DNA of 64,000 nucleotides from Cupriavidus basilensis (GCF_000832305.1 NZ_CP010536.1:1054001-1118000), one strand, 5' to 3'. Positions 18,170 through 28,811 are shown, counted from the stretch's first letter. Numbers and translations are program-made. Notes: generated by a model not told the origin, from the sequence alone.

Positions 18170-19114
18170 ATGCATTTCATCACAAGCGTGCTGGCCCGCG
18201 CGGGCCACGCGGCCCGTGGCCAGGCACGCATGCTTGCGAGCCTCGCCGTGCTTGCCGCAGTGGCGGCCATGGCGCTGCCGGCGCACGCCGATACCGTTCG
18301 CGTAGGCGGCAAGAATTTCACCGAACAGCTGATCCTGTCGTCGATGACAACGCAGTACCTGCAGGCCAAAGGCTTCACCACCGAGCTCACCGCCGGCCTG
18401 GGCAGCACGCTGATGCGCCAGGCCATGGAAAGCGGCCAGCTCGACGTGGTGTGGGACTACACCGGCACGGCGCTGATCGTGTTCAACAAGGTCGAGGAAA
18501 AGCTCGGCGCCGACGAGAGCTACGAGCGCGTCAAGACGCTTGACGCCGCGCGCGGCCTGATCTGGCTCGACGCCTCCGGCATCAACAACACCTATGCGCT
18601 GGCGATGCCGAGAAAGCGTGCCGAAGCCGCTGGCGTGACCACGTTGTCGGCCTTCGCCGAGAAGATGCGCGCCGCCGGCGAGGGCACCGCCCATCCGTTC
18701 GCGGTCGACATGGAGTTCGCCGCGCGTCCCGACGGGCTGGAACCGCTCAAGGGGCTCTACAAGCTGCCGTTCTCGCGCCGCGACGTGATCCAGCTCGATC
18801 CCGGCCTGGTCTACACCGCGCTGAAGAACGACCAGGTCGAACTGGGGCTGGTCTACACCACCGATGGCCGCGTCAAGGGCTTCGACCTGGTGCTGCTGGA
18901 AGACGACCAGCACTTCTTCCCCGCCTATAACGCGGTGCCCGTGGTGCGCAAGGCAACGCTGGATGCGCATCCCGAGCTCGCGGGCCTGCTCAACGCGCTG
19001 GCGGTCCAGCTCGACAACGCGGCCATGACCGCGATGAACTACAAGGTCGATATCGACCAGCAGCCGGTCGACAAGGTGGCGCAGGAATTCCTGCGCGACC
19101 GCGGCCTGATCTGA
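18170..19114 (+). CDS. Osmoprotectant-binding periplasmic protein (OsmX/OpuCC-like)
   Basis: A 314-residue secreted binding protein. The signal peptide ends with ALPAHA|DTVRVGG near residue 42. The mature part opens VGGKNFTEQLILSSM and contains WDYTGTALI, both hallmarks of the OpuAC/YehZ glycine betaine family. AAGGAG at 18158-18163 favours ATG 18170 over one 12 bases upstream. It sits between the two permease genes of the same operon. No lipobox is seen. Confidence 0.93.
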   Translation: MHFITSVLARAGHAARGQARMLASLAVLAAVAAMALPAHADTVRVGGKNFTEQLILSSMTTQYLQAKGFTTELTAGLGSTLMRQAMESGQLDVVWDYTGTALIVFNKVEEKLGADESYERVKTLDAARGLIWLDASGINNTYALAMPRKRAEAAGVTTLSAFAEKMRAAGEGTAHPFAVDMEFAARPDGLEPLKGLYKLPFSRRDVIQLDPGLVYTALKNDQVELGLVYTTDGRVKGFDLVLLEDDQHFFPAYNAVPVVRKATLDAHPELAGLLNALAVQLDNAAMTAMNYKVDIDQQPVDKVAQEFLRDRGLI

Positions 19115-19124
19115 GGACGGCCGC

Positions 19125-19772
19125 ATGGACTTGCTGACTTACCTACAACACAGCTGGCCGACGCTGCTCAAGCTCACCGGCCAGCACCTGGCGCTGGTGG
19201 GTTCCTCGGTGGGCCTGGCGATCGTCGTCGGCGTGCCGCTGGGCATCCTGTGCGCACGCTTCCGCTTTCTCGCCACGCCACTGCTGACGCTGGCCACCAT
19301 CGTGCTGACCCTGCCGTCGATCGCGCTGTTCGGGCTGATGATCCCGATCTTCGCGCGCTTTGGCCACGCGCTGGGCTACGTGCCGGCGGTGACCGCGGTG
19401 TTCCTGTATTCGCTGCTGCCGATCATGCGCAATACCTGCGTGGCGCTGGCCAATGTCGACGACGGCATCCAGGAAGCCGGGCGCGGCATCGGCATGACCA
19501 CCTGGCAGCGCATGCGGCTGGTGGATCTGCCGCTGGCCGTGCCCGTCATCCTCGGCGGCGTGCGTACCGCCGTGGTGATGAATATCGGCGTGGCCACCAT
19601 TGCCGCCATCATCGGCGCGGGTGGCCTCGGGGTGCTGATCCTGCAAGCGATCAGCCAGAGCAATATGAGCAAGCTGGCGATCGGCGCGGTGCTGGTCAGC
19701 GTGCTCGCCATCGTGGCCGATGCCTGCCTGCAGTGGTTGCAGCGGGTGCTGACACCGAAAGGAATTCGCTGA
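19125..19772 (+). CDS. Osmoprotectant ABC transporter permease (OsmY/YehY-like)
   Basis: A 215-residue second permease, about six helices, with EAGRGIGMTTWQRMRLVDLPLAVPVI as its ATPase-contact loop. It is similar in layout to the first permease, so the channel is probably a heterodimer. It starts ten bases after the binding-protein stop and ends two bases before the ATPase start, showing tight operon packing. Confidence 0.93.
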   Translation: MDLLTYLQHSWPTLLKLTGQHLALVGSSVGLAIVVGVPLGILCARFRFLATPLLTLATIVLTLPSIALFGLMIPIFARFGHALGYVPAVTAVFLYSLLPIMRNTCVALANVDDGIQEAGRGIGMTTWQRMRLVDLPLAVPVILGGVRTAVVMNIGVATIAAIIGAGGLGVLILQAISQSNMSKLAIGAVLVSVLAIVADACLQWLQRVLTPKGIR

Positions 19773-19774
19773 AC

Positions 19775-20950
<1,176 letters not shown>

Positions 20951-20980
20951 TGTCGCGTAATACTCAGCTAGCGCGATAGA

Positions 20981-21008
20981 AAAAGGGCCGGAAATTCCGG
21001 CCCTTTTT
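20981..21008. terminator. Bidirectional Rho-independent terminator
   Basis: AGGGCCGGAA pairs with TTCCGGCCCT across a very tight loop, with A tract before and TTTTT after. It ends the osmoprotectant operon and, on the other strand, the dehydrogenase gene at 21037. Confidence 0.93.
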
Positions 21009-21036
21009 CCATGCTTGCGCGCGGGATCAATCGGGA

Positions 21037-22614
21037 TCAGTCGCGGGCCAGTTGCCCGTCGGTGAGGCGCCACACCTTCAGCGGGTTGCCATCCTGCAGC
21101 GCAGGCGGCAGCAGTTCCGCCGGCACGTTCTGGTAGCACACCGGGCGCAGGAAGCGCTCGATGGCGCTGGCGCCGACCGAGGTGGCGCGCGTGTCGGACG
21201 TGGCGGGGAACGGGCCGCCGTGCACCATGGCGTACGATACTTCCACGCCCGTCGGATAGCCGTTGAACAGCACGCGCCCGGCCTTGCGCTCGAGCACGGT
21301 CAGCAGGCTGCCTGCCTCGGCACGATCCCCCGCATCCGCTTGCACGGTGGCGGTCAGTTGGCCTTCCAGGCGGCGCGCTACCGCCAGCATCTCCTCGTGG
21401 TCACGGCATACGACCAGTACCGAGGATGGGCCAAACACTTCGGCTTCCATGCGGTGGTCCGCAAGAAAACGCTCCGCCGTGGTTTCGAACAGCGCGGGGC
21501 GGGCCTGGTTGGGGCCGCTGGCGGTCTGGCCACTGCCGATGCGGCGCAGCCCTTCGATATCGCTGAGCTGGGCCACGCCGTTGTCGTAAGCCTGGCTGAT
21601 TCCGGGCGTCAGCATGGTCGCCGCCGCTTTTTCCGCCAACGCTGCAATCGCGCCCTGGCGGAACACGTCCAGCGCCGGGCTTTCCACTGCCAGCAGCAGG
21701 CCCGGGTTGGTGCAGAACTGGCCTACGCCCATCACCAGCGAATCCACCAGATTGCGCGCGATTTGCGCGCCGCGGGCGGCCAGGGCCGCGGGCAGCAGGA
21801 ACACGGGGTTGATGCTGCTCATTTCCGCATAGACGGGGATCGGCTGGGGACGGCTGTTGGCCGTCTGCACCAGCGCCAGGCCGCCGCTGCGCGAGCCGGT
21901 GAAGCCCACTGCCTGGATCGACGGATGCGCGACCAGGGCCGTGCCCACGGCAACGCCCGCGCCCACCAGCAGCGAGAACACGCCTTCGGGCAGGCCGGCA
22001 TCGGCCACGGCCTTCTGGATCACGCGCCCGACCAGCTCGGAGGTGCCGAGGTGGGCAGAGTGCGCCTTGACGACGACCGGGCAGCCGGCCGCCAGCGCGG
22101 ATGCGGTATCGCCGCCGGCTACCGAAAACGCGAGCGGGAAATTGCTGGCGCCGAACACCGCCACCGGGCCGACCGCGATCTTCTGCAAGCGCAGGTCGGG
22201 GCGTGGCGGCGTGCGCTCCGGCAGGGCGGAGTCGAGTGTGGCGGATTGCCAGCGGCCATCGCGCAGCACGCTGGCGAACAGGCGTAGCTGGCCGGCGGTG
22301 CGGGCGCGCTCGCCCTGCAGACGCGCAACAGGCAATGCGCTCTCGGCGTGGGCGCGCTCGATCAGCGTATCGCCCAGGGCTTCCAGGCCGCTGGCGATCG
22401 ATTCCAGGAACCTGGCGCGGGTCTCCGGCGAGGTGTTGCGGTAGGTGTCGAACGCGGCCTCGGCCAGTGCGCAGGCGCGCTCGGCCTCGGCGGCGCCGCC
22501 GCCATGGAACTCCGGTGCCAGGACTTCACCCGTGGCCGGGTTGGTGGCGTGGAGGATCTTGGTAGTGCCGCGCACTGCGCTGGCGCCGATCAGCATTTCG
22601 CCGGTAATGGTCAT
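21037..22614 (-). CDS. Aldehyde dehydrogenase, alpha-ketoglutaric semialdehyde type
   Basis: A 525-residue NAD(P)-dependent aldehyde dehydrogenase of the 2,5-dioxovalerate (alpha-ketoglutaric semialdehyde) class, the last step of D-glucarate breakdown to 2-oxoglutarate. The NAD fold region reads [20 protein letters not shown], and the catalytic Cys lies in GQFCTNPG near residue 300, with the Glu in [17 protein letters not shown] precedes ATG 22614 ([10 protein letters not shown]); the open frame beyond is not conserved. Neighbouring gudD and a FadR-type regulator support the pathway assignment. Confidence 0.9.
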   Translation of the reverse strand: MTITGEMLIGASAVRGTTKILHATNPATGEVLAPEFHGGGAAEAERACALAEAAFDTYRNTSPETRARFLESIASGLEALGDTLIERAHAESALPVARLQGERARTAGQLRLFASVLRDGRWQSATLDSALPERTPPRPDLRLQKIAVGPVAVFGASNFPLAFSVAGGDTASALAAGCPVVVKAHSAHLGTSELVGRVIQKAVADAGLPEGVFSLLVGAGVAVGTALVAHPSIQAVGFTGSRSGGLALVQTANSRPQPIPVYAEMSSINPVFLLPAALAARGAQIARNLVDSLVMGVGQFCTNPGLLLAVESPALDVFRQGAIAALAEKAAATMLTPGISQAYDNGVAQLSDIEGLRRIGSGQTASGPNQARPALFETTAERFLADHRMEAEVFGPSSVLVVCRDHEEMLAVARRLEGQLTATVQADAGDRAEAGSLLTVLERKAGRVLFNGYPTGVEVSYAMVHGGPFPATSDTRATSVGASAIERFLRPVCYQNVPAELLPPALQDGNPLKVWRLTDGQLARD

Positions 22615-22742
22615 TAGCGTTTCCTGCCTTTCAACTGCAATCAAGTGGGAGCGCGCCATAGCTTGCGCTTGGGGCGGCTTGCATGTGGTCCCGGGCCGAC
22701 ACGCGGGACGCATAAACGGGGATATAGCTTCGCCGCGCTTTA

Positions 22743-22760
22743 TTGTAAGACATCCTACAA
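22743..22760. promoter_or_regulatory. Candidate FadR-family operator upstream of the dehydrogenase
   Basis: TTGTA (22743-22747) and TACAA (22756-22760) form a perfect inverted repeat. The half TTGTAAGACAT fits the known FadR-subfamily pattern TnGTnnnACnA with one mismatch. It lies in the promoter region of the dehydrogenase gene. Confidence 0.5.
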
Positions 22761-22825
22761 CATAGGGCGCTGGTTGGGCAAGCAGGAAATCCCGGACGCC
22801 GCCGGGATGCGCCGGCAGCCCGGCC

Positions 22826-23572
22826 CTAGCCGGCTTCCACCGCCGCCGACGCCTTGCGCAGGCGCTCGCGGCTGTTGGTCAGGTGCATGCGCATGGCGGC
22901 CTTGGCGCCTTCGGGGTCGCGCCGCTCAATGGCGTCAAAGATGTTCTCGTGCTCGATATTGACGCGCTCAAGGTACTGCTCACGCTCCTGCGCGCTGACA
23001 TGCAGCCGGCTGCGCGGGATCACCATGGTGCCGAGGTGGCCCATGATGTCCGTGAAGTAGCGGTTGCCGGTGGCGCGCGCGATCAGCAGGTGGAACTCGA
23101 AATCGGCACTGACGGAATCCTCGCCGCCCGCCGCCGTGCGCTTGAGCTCATCGAGCGCGCCACGCATTGCCGTCAGTTGCTCATCGCTGCGCCGCGACGC
23201 TGCCAGGCTGGCCGCCTCGGCTTCCAGGCTGACGCGCAATTCCAGCATGGCCAGCACGTCCATGGCAGTGCCCATGGTGGCGGGATCAATGCGAAAGGGC
23301 GAGCCGTTCTCGGCGCTGCGCGCCAGCACGAAGGTGCCGATGCCGTGGCGGGTTTCCACCAGCCCGCTGGCCTGCAGCCGCGACAGCGCTTCGCGCACCA
23401 CGGTGCGGCTGACGCCGAGCGCGGCCATGATCTCGGACTCGGTCGGCAGTTTGTCGCCCGGCTTGAGCTGGCCTTGCTGGATGCGTTCGCTCAGGTTGCT
23501 CACCGCCTCTTCGGCAAGCGTGCGGCCGCGGCGCCGCAGCGGGGGAGTGGAGGCAAACATCGGGTTTGACAT
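22826..23572 (-). CDS. FadR/GntR-family regulator
   Basis: A 248-residue transcription factor. The N-terminal winged helix covers about residues 18-85 ([26 protein letters not shown]), and an all-helical FadR C-terminal domain follows with the His/Asp metal-effector residues typical of FCD domains (around [14 protein letters not shown]). It sits between the semialdehyde dehydrogenase and the divergent glucarate dehydratase and probably represses both, with a sugar acid as inducer. Two candidate operators flank it. Confidence 0.92.
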   Translation of the reverse strand: MSNPMFASTPPLRRRGRTLAEEAVSNLSERIQQGQLKPGDKLPTESEIMAALGVSRTVVREALSRLQASGLVETRHGIGTFVLARSAENGSPFRIDPATMGTAMDVLAMLELRVSLEAEAASLAASRRSDEQLTAMRGALDELKRTAAGGEDSVSADFEFHLLIARATGNRYFTDIMGHLGTMVIPRSRLHVSAQEREQYLERVNIEHENIFDAIERRDPEGAKAAMRMHLTNSRERLRKASAAVEAG

Positions 23573-23620
23573 GGTGATGGGCTGGGACTTGACCGGATCG
23601 CAATGCCCTCATTATACTGC

Positions 23621-23640
23621 GTCGTAAGTTATATGACGAC
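23621..23640. promoter_or_regulatory. Candidate operator between regulator and gudD
   Basis: GTCGT (23621-23625) and ACGAC (23636-23640) form an inverted repeat over ten AT-rich bases. Read on the minus strand, TCGTCATATAA fits TnGTnnnACnA with one mismatch. It is placed to control both the regulator and gudD. Confidence 0.45.
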
Positions 23641-23800
23641 CGATAACAGGTGTCTCCCGTTGCATAGGCTGTCGCCGTCGCGCCGGGAGCTGGCAAGCAC
23701 CGCACACAAGGATCCGGCAGCAGCCGGCGCATCCAGACCGAGACAACCCGCAAGGGCCGGCAGCCAACGCGGCGAGCCGCTCTTCCTGCTGGAGTTCAAC

Positions 23801-25159
23801 ATGACCCAATTATCCCTTTGCGCCGCGCCCACGGCAGGCACGCCCGTGATCACCGAGCTGACCGTAGTGCCGGTGGCCGGCCACGACAGCATGCTGATGA
23901 ACCTGTCCGGGGCGCACGGTCCGTTCTTCACCCGCAATATCGTCATCCTGAAAGACAGCGCGGGCAATACAGGCGTAGGCGAGGTGCCCGGCGGCGAAGC
24001 GATCCGCCAGACACTGGAGGATGCGCGCGAACTCCTCGCCGGCCAGTCGATCGGCAACCACCAGGCGCTGCTCAATCGCGTGCGCACCGCCTTTGCCAGC
24101 CGCGACGCGGGTGGGCGTGGCCTGCAGACCTTCGACCTGCGCATCGCCATCCATGCGGTCACCGCGCTCGAGGCGGCGCTGCTCGACCTGCTGGGCAAGC
24201 ATCTGGGCGTGCCGGTGGCCGCGCTGTTGGGTGAAGGCCAGCAGCGCGATGCCGTGGAGATGCTGGGCTACCTGTTCTATATCGGGGACCGTAACCGCAC
24301 CACGCTCGGCTACCGCAGCGAGCCCGAGGCGGACAACGACTGGTTCCGAGTGCGCAACGAAGCCGCGATGAATGCCGAGGGCGTGGTACGCCTGGCGCAA
24401 GCTGCCTATGAGCGCTATGGCTTCAACGATTTCAAGCTCAAGGGCGGCGTGCTGCGCGGTGACGAAGAGATGGAAGCCATCCTCGCGCTCGCCGAGCGCT
24501 TTCCCAAGGCGCGCATCACGCTGGATCCCAACGGCGCATGGTCGCTGGCCGAAGCCGTGCGCCTGTGTCGCGACAAGCATGGCGTGCTGGCCTATGCCGA
24601 AGATCCTTGCGGCGCGCAAGAGGGCTACTCGGGCCGCGAGATCATGGCCGAGTTCCGTACTGCCACCGGCCTGCCCACCGCCACCAACATGGTCGCGACC
24701 GACTGGCGCCAGATGGGCCACGCGGTGCGCCTGCAATCGGTGGACATCCCGCTGGCCGATCCGCATTTCTGGACCATGCAGGGCTCGGTGCGGGTGGCGC
24801 AGATGTGCGCCGAGTGGGGCCTGACATGGGGCTCGCACTCGAACAATCACTTCGATATTTCACTGGCGATGTTCACCCACGTGGCCGCCGCCGCGCCGGG
24901 CCGCGTCACCGCCATCGACACCCACTGGATCTGGCAGGACGGCGAGCGCCTGACCAAGGCGCCACTGAAGATCGAGAACGGCAAGGTGGCCGTGCCGACG
25001 GAGCCGGGCCTGGGCGTGGAGCTCGATATGGAGCAACTCGCGCTGGCGCACGAGCGCTACAAGAACATGGGCCTGGGTGCGCGCGACGACGCCGTGGCCA
25101 TGCAATTCCTGATCCCAGGCTGGACCTTCGACAACAAGGCGCCCTGCATGGTCCGGTGA
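23801..25159 (+). CDS. gudD: Glucarate dehydratase
   Basis: A 452-residue enolase-superfamily enzyme that dehydrates D-glucarate to 5-keto-4-deoxyglucarate. The family start [21 protein letters not shown] is present. The catalytic Lys lies in DFKLKGGVL near residue 211, metal ligands in TLDPNGAW and AEDPCG, and the catalytic His in [10 protein letters not shown] near 344. The length matches E. coli GudD (446). GGAG precedes ATG 23801 by six bases. It is followed after 58 bases by a Bug receptor gene, probably in the same transcript. Confidence 0.95.
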   Translation: MTQLSLCAAPTAGTPVITELTVVPVAGHDSMLMNLSGAHGPFFTRNIVILKDSAGNTGVGEVPGGEAIRQTLEDARELLAGQSIGNHQALLNRVRTAFASRDAGGRGLQTFDLRIAIHAVTALEAALLDLLGKHLGVPVAALLGEGQQRDAVEMLGYLFYIGDRNRTTLGYRSEPEADNDWFRVRNEAAMNAEGVVRLAQAAYERYGFNDFKLKGGVLRGDEEMEAILALAERFPKARITLDPNGAWSLAEAVRLCRDKHGVLAYAEDPCGAQEGYSGREIMAEFRTATGLPTATNMVATDWRQMGHAVRLQSVDIPLADPHFWTMQGSVRVAQMCAEWGLTWGSHSNNHFDISLAMFTHVAAAAPGRVTAIDTHWIWQDGERLTKAPLKIENGKVAVPTEPGLGVELDMEQLALAHERYKNMGLGARDDAVAMQFLIPGWTFDNKAPCMVR

Positions 25160-25217
25160 GCCGCATCCGCGGCCCTCGCACGAATACGAGCAAACCACCA
25201 AGAACGAGGAGACAACC

Positions 25218-26255
25218 ATGAACAAATTCCATGGCCGGCCGGCCGCCGCAGGCACGCTTGCCGCACCCGCGCGGCGCAAGTTCGGCCGGCTTGCCGCGGG
25301 CATGACCGCGCTCGCCGCCGCGCTCGCCGTGACCGGCGCCGCAGCCGCCTCGCCGGCATGGCCCCAGAAGGCCGTCGCCGTGGTGGTGCCGTTTCCTGCG
25401 GGCGGCTCCACCGATACCATTGCGCGCATGCTGGCGGTGCCGCTTAATGAAAAGCTGGGCCAGCCGTTCGTGATCGACAATCGCCCCGGCGCTACCGGGG
25501 CCATCGGCGCGACCATGGTCAAGCGTGCGCCTGCCGATGGCTACACCTTGCTGGTGGCGTCGATCGGCGTCTATGCCGTGAACCCGTTCCTGCAAAAGAA
25601 CCTGGGCTATGACCCGGCCAAGGACTTCGACCTGCTGACGGTGGCCGTGCGCGCCCCCAACGTGCTGGTCACCAAGCCGGATTTCCCTGCGAAGAACTTG
25701 CAGGAGCTGGTCGCCTACATGAAGAAGAATCCGGGCAAGGTGGCGTTCGCCAGCTCCGGCGCAGGTTCGTCGGACCATTTGACGGCCGCGCTGTTCTGGC
25801 AAAAGTCCGGCACCGACGGCCTCCACGTTCCCTACAAGGGTGGGGCGCCGGCCATCTCCGACCTGCTCGCCGGCCAGGTGGACGTCTCGTTCCAGAACGT
25901 CAACGCGGTGCTGCAGCATATCCGCAGCGGCAAGCTCAAGGCGCTGGCGGTGACCGGCGACAAGCGCTCGGCGGTGCTGCCGAACGTGCCCACCATGGCG
26001 GAGGGCGGCGTGAAGGACGTGGACGTGTATTCGTGGCAAGCCGTGGCCGCGCCGCGCGGGCTGCCGAAGGACGTCAAGGTGAGACTGCATGCCGCGCTGG
26101 TCGGTGCGCTCAACGAGCCGCAGATGCGACAGAAGCTGGCCGAGAACGGCTTCGAGGTGGTTGCCAATACGCCGGAGCAGTTCGAGCAGTTCGAGAAGCA
26201 GGAACTCCAGCGCTGGAAGGGCGTGATCGAGGCGGGCAAGATCAGCATCGATTAA
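25218..26255 (+). CDS. Bug-family receptor linked to glucarate use
   Basis: A 345-residue periplasmic binding protein. Signal peptide ends near residue 47 (GAAAASP|AWPQK). Bug landmarks are VVVPFPAGGSTDTIARM, IDNRPGATGAIG and HVPYKGGAPAISDLL. Placement after gudD suggests it binds glucarate or galactarate, but no TctA/TctB or other transporter partner is nearby, so the import route is unresolved. AACGAGGAGACAACC precedes the ATG. A terminator follows. Confidence 0.92.
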   Translation: MNKFHGRPAAAGTLAAPARRKFGRLAAGMTALAAALAVTGAAAASPAWPQKAVAVVVPFPAGGSTDTIARMLAVPLNEKLGQPFVIDNRPGATGAIGATMVKRAPADGYTLLVASIGVYAVNPFLQKNLGYDPAKDFDLLTVAVRAPNVLVTKPDFPAKNLQELVAYMKKNPGKVAFASSGAGSSDHLTAALFWQKSGTDGLHVPYKGGAPAISDLLAGQVDVSFQNVNAVLQHIRSGKLKALAVTGDKRSAVLPNVPTMAEGGVKDVDVYSWQAVAAPRGLPKDVKVRLHAALVGALNEPQMRQKLAENGFEVVANTPEQFEQFEKQELQRWKGVIEAGKISID

Positions 26256-26286
26256 GCACGCGGCATCCGCGCAAGCATTGCTCTTT

Positions 26287-26314
26287 GCCCCGCCCGTGTG
26301 CGGGGCGTTTTTAT
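26287..26314 (+). terminator. Rho-independent terminator of the gudD unit
   Basis: GCCCCGC (26287-26293) pairs with GCGGGGC (26300-26306) around a six-base loop, followed by GTTTTTATT. It lies 32 bases after the Bug stop. Confidence 0.9.
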
Positions 26315-26403
26315 TGGGTGCGCCGGGATTCGGGCGCGGGCCGTTGCGACCTGATAGGCTAGCCCTACGCGCGCTATGCGCGGCCGCACCGCCGACGCCT
26401 TCC

Positions 26404-26778
26404 ATGATCCGCTTCTGCAAATCGCCCCTTTGTCTGCTGATAGAAACAAAGTCACGATGGCTGATTCCGCGCGGCTTCGACGGCTTCGCGCCGGGGCCGC
26501 TGATCCTGGTGCGGCCGGGCGTGAGCCAGGCGCTGATCGAGCATGAAAAGGTGCATGTGCGGCAATTCTGGCGTTCAGGCGGCCTGATGGGCGTGCTTTA
26601 CCTGGCGAGCCCGCGCTGGCGCCTGCGTTTCGAGCTGGAGGCCTACCGCGAGCAACTCAAGCATTGCGAGCCTGGCGCCGCGCATCATTTCGCGCGCATG
26701 CTGGCGCGGCACTATGGGCTGGACATGACGCAGGAGCAGGCGTATCGCCTTCTGACGGCGCCGGGCACGGCGGAGTAA
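26404..26778 (+). CDS. Small protein with HExxH-type zinc motif
   Basis: A 124-residue protein not matched to a named family. It carries EHEKVHVRQFW near residues 46-56, an HExxH metal signature, and FELEAYREQ about 27 residues later, which could supply the third Glu ligand as in gluzincins. No signal peptide is clear, though a hydrophobic patch (GLMGVLYLAS) lies between the two motifs. ATG 26404 (MIRFCKSPLC) is the first well-placed start, but no strong ribosome site is visible. It could be a minimal metallopeptidase-like or purely metal-binding protein. Confidence 0.7.
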   Translation: MIRFCKSPLCLLIETKSRWLIPRGFDGFAPGPLILVRPGVSQALIEHEKVHVRQFWRSGGLMGVLYLASPRWRLRFELEAYREQLKHCEPGAAHHFARMLARHYGLDMTQEQAYRLLTAPGTAE

Positions 26779-26812
26779 CGGGCTTGCCAGTACGCATGAC
26801 GGTTCAATTCGC

Positions 26813-27362
26813 ATGCGCTTCGAAGTGCTCAAGCGAGACGCGCAGATCGCTTGCCTTCAGGCCGTGGCACGCGGCGAGGAGGCTGCCTGCGCGCAAGCGC
26901 GTCGCGATGCCGAATGCCGGCAACTCGACGATGATTTTGCCTTTGTCGTCGCCTTCAATGAAGGCGGTGAGTTCATGGAGCCGGCACATGTCGATCGACT
27001 GCGCCGGATTGCGGCGCGAACGTGGCTGCGCACGCTGAACGATCGCGTGGGCCTTTCACGGGACGAGTTACCCGAAACGCTTGAAGGGCGGGGAGATGAG
27101 CCCTCTGGCAAGGATGATGGCAATTGCGGACATCTTCGAGGCGCTGACCGCGCCGGATCGTCCCTACAGGAAAGCCAAGACACTGTCCGAGTCCATCCAC
27201 ATCATGTCATGCATGAAGCGGGACCAGCATATCGATCCGGATCTGTTTGAATTGTTTCTGGTATCCGGCGTCTATCGCGACTATGCCGCGCAGTTCATGA
27301 ACAAGGAGCGGATCGATAACGTGGATATCGGGCGCTGTGTGCACGATGAACTGGCGCGCTGA
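26813..27362 (+). pseudogene. Remnant of an HD-GYP phosphodiesterase gene
   Basis: Two frames together match one HD-GYP-type protein. Frame one (26813 to about 27060) gives ...DDDFAFVVAFNEGGEFM...RTWLRTLNDRVGLSRDEL, the linker ahead of the HD domain. Frame two (about 27060-27362) gives GTSYPKRLKGGEMSPLARMMAIADIFEALTA in consecutive pieces, the GYP half and tail. Everything between, including the HD dyad, is missing and the frames do not join, so no active c-di-GMP phosphodiesterase can be made. The N-terminal sensory part is also missing. GGGACG-type microhomology at the joint suggests a simple deletion. Confidence 0.75.
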
Positions 27363-27370
27363 ACGCGCAA

Positions 27371-27748
27371 TCAGCGTTTCCAGGCGATCGGTGCGGTGAT
27401 CGAGCAGGCTGTCACCTTGCCATACCAGGTCCTGCTGGTAGTGAGATGGATGCTTTGCTCGGTCACGGGCTCGATCTGCCGCTGCCGGCGCTCGGCCAGG
27501 CTGTTGGCCACGCTGGCAAGCGCTGCCTTGCACTGCGCCGCGGCCGCGCTGGCGCGCACGGTGAGCCGCTCGTAGCGATAGTTGACCAAGAGCGTGAAGC
27601 CATCCGCTGTGTAGGTGGTGGTGTACTCGGTGTCCGTGTCATACGTGGACATTTGCAGGCCAGCATAGGGCGCCGGCGCCGGCGCCGGCGTGGTGCATGC
27701 TGCCGCTGCGAGGCAGGCTATCGCCGCCAACGCCTTCGTGGATTTCAA
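27371..27748 (-). CDS. Hypothetical lipoprotein
   Basis: A 125-residue predicted lipoprotein: signal MKSTKALAAIACLAAAAC with the Cys near residue 18, then an Ala/Pro linker and a Thr/Tyr-rich segment (DTDTEYTTTYTADG). Nothing in it matches a family I can name. The codon use looks real and it ends just after the HD-GYP remnant on the other strand. A ribosome site is weak (GGAGATCGCAATTGAA). Confidence 0.7.
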   Translation of the reverse strand: MKSTKALAAIACLAAAACTTPAPAPAPYAGLQMSTYDTDTEYTTTYTADGFTLLVNYRYERLTVRASAAAAQCKAALASVANSLAERRQRQIEPVTEQSIHLTTSRTWYGKVTACSITAPIAWKR

Positions 27749-27861
27749 TTGCGATCTCCAGTGATTCCTTCGAGGGACGCGGGGCGCATCTTGCGCGCGT
27801 GTACGGTGGGGGGCGGGCAGCCGGGGTATGTCACCCGCTGATCTTCATGCGGCGAGGAATC

Positions 27862-27951
27862 TGGCGGAAGCGGTGAGATTCGAACTCACGGATGGGTCAC
27901 CCCATCGGCAGTTTTCAAGACTGCTGCCTTAAACCACTCGGCCACGCTTCC
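27862..27951 (-). tRNA. tRNA-Ser (UGA)
   Basis: Read on the minus strand it opens GGAAGCGTGGCCGAGTGG and closes CGCTTCC-G-CCA, with an encoded CCA. The anticodon loop CTTGAAA gives UGA. A long variable arm (GATGGGGTGACCCATC) is typical of class II serine tRNAs. 90 bases including CCA. Confidence 0.97.
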
Positions 27952-28230
27952 AGAAAAGGTATGGCAGGCATTGTAGCGCGAAGCGGGGGATGTCCCTGCC
28001 CGAGCGGCATGCTGCCTTGGACGCCGGCACGACGGCCAGCGCCGCGCATTATAGCAAGTGCGGGGACGCGCGGCAGCATGCGGCGTGCAAAGTTGTTTTG
28101 TCGGTGTTCGTCGGACACGACGGAACCTTCATTTCGTCCGACTGATCCTAATATGCGTGAGGGGGGGCGCATGCCGATGCGCCGCGTTCCCTCGTTCCGC
28201 GCATTTGCAATCACTTGAGGAGAACAACTG

Positions 28231-28752
28231 ATGAACGGCAAGACTCTGTTGAGCGTGGCGGCGGCCACCGCGGTGGTTGGCTTGGCGGGTTGCGCGGCGC
28301 CCGGTGGTTATGGCGGCGGCTATGGCGGTGGCTACGGCGCGCCGCAGCAACCAGCGTACCAGGCACCGCCCCCGCCCCCTGGCGCCAACACCTACCAGGC
28401 ACCCGCGAATTCGGTGTTCTATGGCCGGGTGGAATCGATCGAGCCGGTGACGACGCAGCAAGGCAGCTCGGGCTTGCTTGGCACGGTGATCGGCGGCGTG
28501 GCCGGTGGCTTGCTGGGCCACCAGATCGGCGGGGGCACCGGCAACACCATCGCCACCATCGGCGGCGCGGTGGCGGGCGGCGTGGCGGGCAACCAGATCG
28601 AGAAGCGCGCGGGCAGCAGCACCGATACTGTGTATCGCGTCAACGTGCGGCTGGACGACGGCCGCATGGCTACCGTGACGCAGCGCAACGTCAGCAATCT
28701 GCGCATCGGTTCCCGCGTCCAGGTGGCCAACGACATGGCGACGCCATACTGA
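28231..28752 (+). CDS. Glycine-zipper 2TM-domain lipoprotein (SlyB/PcpA-like)
   Basis: A 173-residue outer-membrane lipoprotein. Lipobox LAGC near residue 21, then Gly/Tyr- and Pro-rich linkers, then the glycine-zipper pair GTVIGGVAGGLLGHQIGG and IGGAVAGGVAGNQIEK, and a C-terminal domain (VRLDDGRMATVTQRNVSNLRIGSRVQV). The SlyB family stabilises the outer membrane under stress. GAGGAGAACAACTG precedes the ATG. A perfect 21-bp inverted repeat follows the stop. Confidence 0.92.
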   Translation: MNGKTLLSVAAATAVVGLAGCAAPGGYGGGYGGGYGAPQQPAYQAPPPPPGANTYQAPANSVFYGRVESIEPVTTQQGSSGLLGTVIGGVAGGLLGHQIGGGTGNTIATIGGAVAGGVAGNQIEKRAGSSTDTVYRVNVRLDDGRMATVTQRNVSNLRIGSRVQVANDMATPY

Positions 28753-28765
28753 CCGGCATTGCTGG

Positions 28766-28811
28766 GCGCTCAGTGAAACGGCCACCCTCGGGTGGCCGTT
28801 TCACTGAGCGC
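28766..28811. terminator. Perfect 21-bp inverted repeat, bidirectional terminator
   Basis: A 46-base element whose arms are identical over 21 pairs around a CTCG loop; outer arm GCGCTCAGTGAAACGG. It lies between two convergent stops. The lack of a free U run is partly offset by AAAC/GTTT inside the stem. Confidence 0.8.

Noticed and set aside
21052..22287. Long plus-strand frame opposite the aldehyde dehydrogenase
   Set aside because: Shadow of codon bias; the dehydrogenase motifs on the other strand are unambiguous.
27915..28268. Open frames overlapping tRNA-Ser and the gap after it
   Set aside because: They run through the tRNA and contain the peptide EAWPSGLRQQS typical of tRNA-Ser false calls.
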